From Persicitalea sp964500445 (GTDB taxonomy: Bacteria; Bacteroidota; Bacteroidia; Cytophagales; Spirosomataceae): a stretch of DNA of 64,000 nucleotides. The notes beneath the pieces are model-generated. The model saw nothing but the letters and a program-made list of their open reading frames with translations, was not told the origin of the DNA and made no database searches. Each line of letters starts with the position of its first letter. Within the stretch, counting starts at the first letter, position 1. Below are positions 61,068 to 64,000 of the stretch, piece after piece. The stretch covers positions 1 through 64,000 of the forward strand of contig CAZCOG010000010.1 of the NCBI GenBank assembly GCA_964500445.1. The letters are read 5' to 3'. A program made the position numbers and the translations under genes.

Positions 61068-63008
61068 CTAGCTGTACACCCGCCGGAGTTTCACATTTTC
61101 GGCAGGCCGTATAATAAGAGGTACTTTCTCGATTTTCACTGAACTACTGTCCAGACCAAACCACCGGTCTTCGGAGGTAGTAAAGTCCTTGATAAAGAAG
61201 TAAGCTTTCATCACGACCTGCTCGAAAAAGGGCAGGTCGTTTTCAAATGACAGGAAGCGTTCAAGTACCACAAAGCGAAAATCACCCGTCATATTCTGGC
61301 GGCTCAGCGATTCATACCGACTTGTGATGTCCACTTCTTTGTTTTTGACCATATCCTCAATTACCCGACGAAAAAACAGGTTGATCCGCTGCTCGACCCG
61401 AAAGCCCAAACGGAAGGTCACTTTAATTACATCATCTTCTTCCAGCACATCCACCTTATATTCCATTGTGTAGGGATCGTCGAGCGTGTCAACGTGGACA
61501 AACCAGTAGATGTCGGCGCGCTTGGGGCGTTTTTGAAATATAGAGTAAATGACTTTCGTCTCGATCTCGCTGGCGCGGGAGGCGTTACTCATGTATACAA
61601 GGTGCGTGGCGTATTTCGGGATACTTATGTCGCGGCTAAGCTCACGCAGAGCGGGCAAGTACTTTTCCAGCTTGGCAAACTCAGTAAGTCGTAATTTGAT
61701 GTAAAAAGCCCGCAACCATACGAACATCACGCTACCCATCACGCCCGCAATAAGTACCGTGACCCAGCCACCGTGGGTGAATTTGACCATATTGGCTATC
61801 AGAAAGCAGCCCTCGATGAACATGTAAAAAACCAGAAAAGCAGCTACCCACCACATGTTAGCCTTTTTCATGTAAAGATAATAGCCAAACAGAATCGTGT
61901 TCATCATCATCGTCATCGTGATTGCTAGGCCATAAGCCGCTTCCATTTTTGACGATTCTTTAAAATAGAGCACTACTCCCACGCAGCCCGCAAAGAGCAG
62001 GAAGTTGATGCTCGGTACATAGAGCTGACCTTTCTGATTGGAGGGATAAACAAGCCTTACCTTAGGCCAGAAGTTGAGCCGGATGGCCTCGCTGATGAGT
62101 GTAAATGCCCCGCTCAGCATGGCCTGGCTGGCAATAACGGTGGCCAGGGTAGCGATTCCGATTCCAAAGGGCAGGAACCAAAGGGGCATAATCTCGTAGA
62201 ATGGATTACGGTCAGCCAGCATTTGGCCACTGAATTTGAGTAGATAGGCCCCCTGCCCGAAGTAGTTCAGCAGCAAGCAGCTTTTCACAAAAATCCAGCT
62301 TATTCTGATATTCCCCCGTCCGCAGTGACCAAGGTCGGAGTACAGAGCCTCAGCTCCAGTGGTACATAAGAAAACCGCTCCCAGCAGCCAAAAGCCACCC
62401 GGATGCAGTACCAGAAGCTGGTAAGCATAGTGCGGGCTAACAGCGCGAAGTACCCCCGGATCACCAAGCAGCGCAATTCCTCCCACCGTTCCCAGCATGA
62501 CAAACCAGGTAAGCATTACCGGGCCAAAAGCCGCCCCAACCTTATTGGTGCCGAATACCTGAATAGTGAATAAGATTGTCAGAATAATAAGCACGATCGG
62601 GATCGTCTCGATGGTTGGGTAGATCGCCCGTATACCCTCCACAGCGGATGAAACCGAAATGGGTGGCGTAATGATACTGTCCGAAAGTAGTGTACTACCA
62701 CCGATAATGGCCGGGACGGTAAGCCATCTGGCATGGCGGCGCACCAGGGCAAAAAGTGCAAATATTCCCCCCTCGCCGTTGTTGTCTGCCCTAAGAATCA
62801 GGATGACGTACTTGACCGTAGTTTGGAGGGTAAGCGTCCAGAAAATACAGGAGAGGGCACCGAGGATAAGTTCCTCGGTGATCCTTTCAGTACCAGCAAT
62901 AGCCTTAAGCACGTACAGCGGCGAAGTGCCGATGTCACCAAAGATGATACCCATCGCCACCAGTAGCCCGGCAGCGGAAACCCGATCTAAATTCTTGTGA
63001 TTATCCAT
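61068..63008 (-). CDS. kup: Kup-type potassium uptake transporter
   Basis: The 646-residue membrane protein has about twelve helices and the Kup signatures GIIFGDIGTSPLYVL near the N-terminus, DNNGEGGIFALFAL and the segment GTNKVGAAFGPVM, followed by a cytoplasmic C-terminal domain. It imports potassium with protons. Two ion channels occur elsewhere in the window (45253 and 46365) but are not linked in an operon. A perfect -7 box lies upstream. Confidence 0.93.
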   Translation of the reverse strand: MDNHKNLDRVSAAGLLVAMGIIFGDIGTSPLYVLKAIAGTERITEELILGALSCIFWTLTLQTTVKYVILILRADNNGEGGIFALFALVRRHARWLTVPAIIGGSTLLSDSIITPPISVSSAVEGIRAIYPTIETIPIVLIILTILFTIQVFGTNKVGAAFGPVMLTWFVMLGTVGGIALLGDPGVLRAVSPHYAYQLLVLHPGGFWLLGAVFLCTTGAEALYSDLGHCGRGNIRISWIFVKSCLLLNYFGQGAYLLKFSGQMLADRNPFYEIMPLWFLPFGIGIATLATVIASQAMLSGAFTLISEAIRLNFWPKVRLVYPSNQKGQLYVPSINFLLFAGCVGVVLYFKESSKMEAAYGLAITMTMMMNTILFGYYLYMKKANMWWVAAFLVFYMFIEGCFLIANMVKFTHGGWVTVLIAGVMGSVMFVWLRAFYIKLRLTEFAKLEKYLPALRELSRDISIPKYATHLVYMSNASRASEIETKVIYSIFQKRPKRADIYWFVHVDTLDDPYTMEYKVDVLEEDDVIKVTFRLGFRVEQRINLFFRRVIEDMVKNKEVDITSRYESLSRQNMTGDFRFVVLERFLSFENDLPFFEQVVMKAYFFIKDFTTSEDRWFGLDSSSVKIEKVPLIIRPAENVKLRRVYS

Positions 63009-63070
63009 TGACTTGCATTGACGACCAGAAAAAGGAAGGATCTGTCAAGTATTTCTTGCAAAAAAGTCGC

Positions 63071-63078
63071 CAAAAGTA
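63071..63078 (-). promoter_or_regulatory. -7 box for kup (TACTTTTG)
   Basis: Reverse-strand TACTTTTG is a perfect TAnnTTTG about 63 bases before the kup ATG. Confidence 0.45.
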
Positions 63079-63172
63079 AGGGAAATATTATTAACAGGGA
63101 GGAAGCCGGGATAAAGTTTTAAACTGTCACCTCCATGTTTTACATATCGTGCAGCATCCGCTGGCCAATTCT

Positions 63173-64000
63173 CTAAAACATTTGCTTCCACGTCCCTTTG
63201 ATTCGGTTGTACTTCAAAGTACTTGGCAGGGCTTTCCACCAGTACTTGTTCATTTCCACGGCAAAGGACGGCTGCATATAGCAATTTATCGCGCAGCCTT
63301 CGCAGGCAGGCAGGCGGCCTTCGAGAGCTACAAGCTTCTGCACCTCTTCGGACTGATAAAGTACTTTCAAATTTCCCTCGATTGGAAACTCCTTCAACCC
63401 CAGATGGTAGCAGGGAAGTACAAGTTTATTTTCAGGTGAAATGACCAGCGTAGTACTTGCAGCTTTGCAAATAGGGTCTTCGACGTGGTTACCGCCGTCC
63501 AACCGTAACTGCACAAAAGCATCATTGAGATAGACATTCTTTTGTTTGCCCCAGCGAGTAAGTTCATTTAAAGCAGAGGCAGAAAGATTCCCGCCAACCT
63601 CATTGTATGAAAAAACCGGATTCAGGATAAGTACCAAATCATTGGGCAGGCAAATGTCATCCCGCAATTGCTGAATCTGGTGGATATTTTCTTCAAAAAC
63701 CGTAAAAAGAATATCGGGCCGCTCACCCAGCTGACGGGCGATCGTGATGGATTCCAGTACTTTGTCGAAGCATTTCACCCCGCGCGACTGATCGTGTTCT
63801 TCACGAATGGGGGAATCGAGCGAGAAATGCAGCATGTCAATCAAGCCCTTCAGCTTTTCGGCGTGCTTGGGATACAGCAGGCCGTTGGTCGTCACGGTGG
63901 TGATCATTCCCTGATCTTTGGCTTCACGCAGTAGCAGATCCAGCTGACGATGCAGTAGCGGCTCACCTCCCGTGAAATCGATAACCTTCACCCCCAGCGC
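63173..64000 (-). CDS. Radical SAM protein, 5' end outside the window
   Basis: The frame is open to the right edge; 275 residues are visible. They include DFTGGEPLLHR, TTVTTNGLLYP and LHFSLDSPIREEHDQSRG, the middle of a radical SAM barrel, and a C-terminal cysteine-rich part (DPICKAAS, LVLPCYH, CEGCAINCYMQPSF) that resembles a SPASM-type auxiliary cluster domain. The cluster-binding CxxxCxxC must lie beyond the edge. The general plan fits enzymes that modify peptides or lipids; the substrate is unknown. Confidence 0.85.
   Translation of the reverse strand, partial: ALGVKVIDFTGGEPLLHRQLDLLLREAKDQGMITTVTTNGLLYPKHAEKLKGLIDMLHFSLDSPIREEHDQSRGVKCFDKVLESITIARQLGERPDILFTVFEENIHQIQQLRDDICLPNDLVLILNPVFSYNEVGGNLSASALNELTRWGKQKNVYLNDAFVQLRLDGGNHVEDPICKAASTTLVISPENKLVLPCYHLGLKEFPIEGNLKVLYQSEEVQKLVALEGRLPACEGCAINCYMQPSFAVEMNKYWWKALPSTLKYNRIKGTWKQMF

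Overview
The window looks like chromosome of an aerobic, polysaccharide-using member of the Bacteroidota, most likely Cytophagales/Spirosomataceae (Dyadobacter- or Spirosoma-like). The evidence is two SusC/SusD pairs, a FecR-type anti-sigma remnant, a GlgE pathway cluster, a cbb3 oxidase with Bacteroidota-style fused CcoNO and CcoQP subunits, and many TAnnTTTG -7 promoter elements. The genus is inferred. I see no insertion sequence, phage, CRISPR array or rRNA.

Layout. 1-5211: a forward operon (seven-helix membrane protein, DinB-type protein, AlkB-like desaturase, PagL-like outer-membrane deacylase) faces a reverse pair (beta-barrel, second AlkB-like desaturase). 5583-14249: first polysaccharide-utilisation locus (SusC, SusD, two lipoproteins, a heparinase II/III-type lyase). 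14407-15303: a truncated FecR anti-sigma gene and a decayed copy of its membrane segment. 15304-24309: second locus (SusC, SusD, two-domain DUF1080 protein, Tat-exported Gfo/Idh/MocA oxidoreductase, DUF6807 'PmoA' protein), which fits oxidative 3-keto-glycoside breakdown. 24416-27932: HemW, a TPR protein and a thioredoxin.

28118-45219 is the respiratory core: CcoI/FixI copper ATPase, Uma2 protein, malonate uptake/activation operon (reverse), CcoS, CcoNO, CcoQP, CcoG, FixH, a SafE-like protein, HemN, a PAS histidine kinase and a response regulator fused to a CRP/FNR domain. The sequence TGAC-N4-GTCA occurs upstream of fixI, ccoS and hemN, at distances from the -7 box that correspond to class I and class II CRP/FNR activation. 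I propose that the adjacent kinase and receiver-CRP protein form a compact FixL-FixJ-FixK-like circuit controlling microaerobic respiration. This is the most interesting result of the window.

45253-50709: two ion channels, DUF1622, RarA, tRNA-Arg(CCG), a NUDIX protein, DUF2721 and a beta-barrel. 50807-57948: GlgB, maltokinase, M19 dipeptidase and GlgE, all reverse (alpha-glucan synthesis from maltose 1-phosphate). 58277-64000: secreted lipocalin-like protein, CDP-paratose epimerase-like SDR, aldo/keto reductase, Kup potassium transporter and a radical SAM protein cut by the right edge.

Several start codons were moved downstream of the longest open frame because a promoter or signal peptide argues for it; these are noted per gene. 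All calls rest on reading the sequence; no database search was run.
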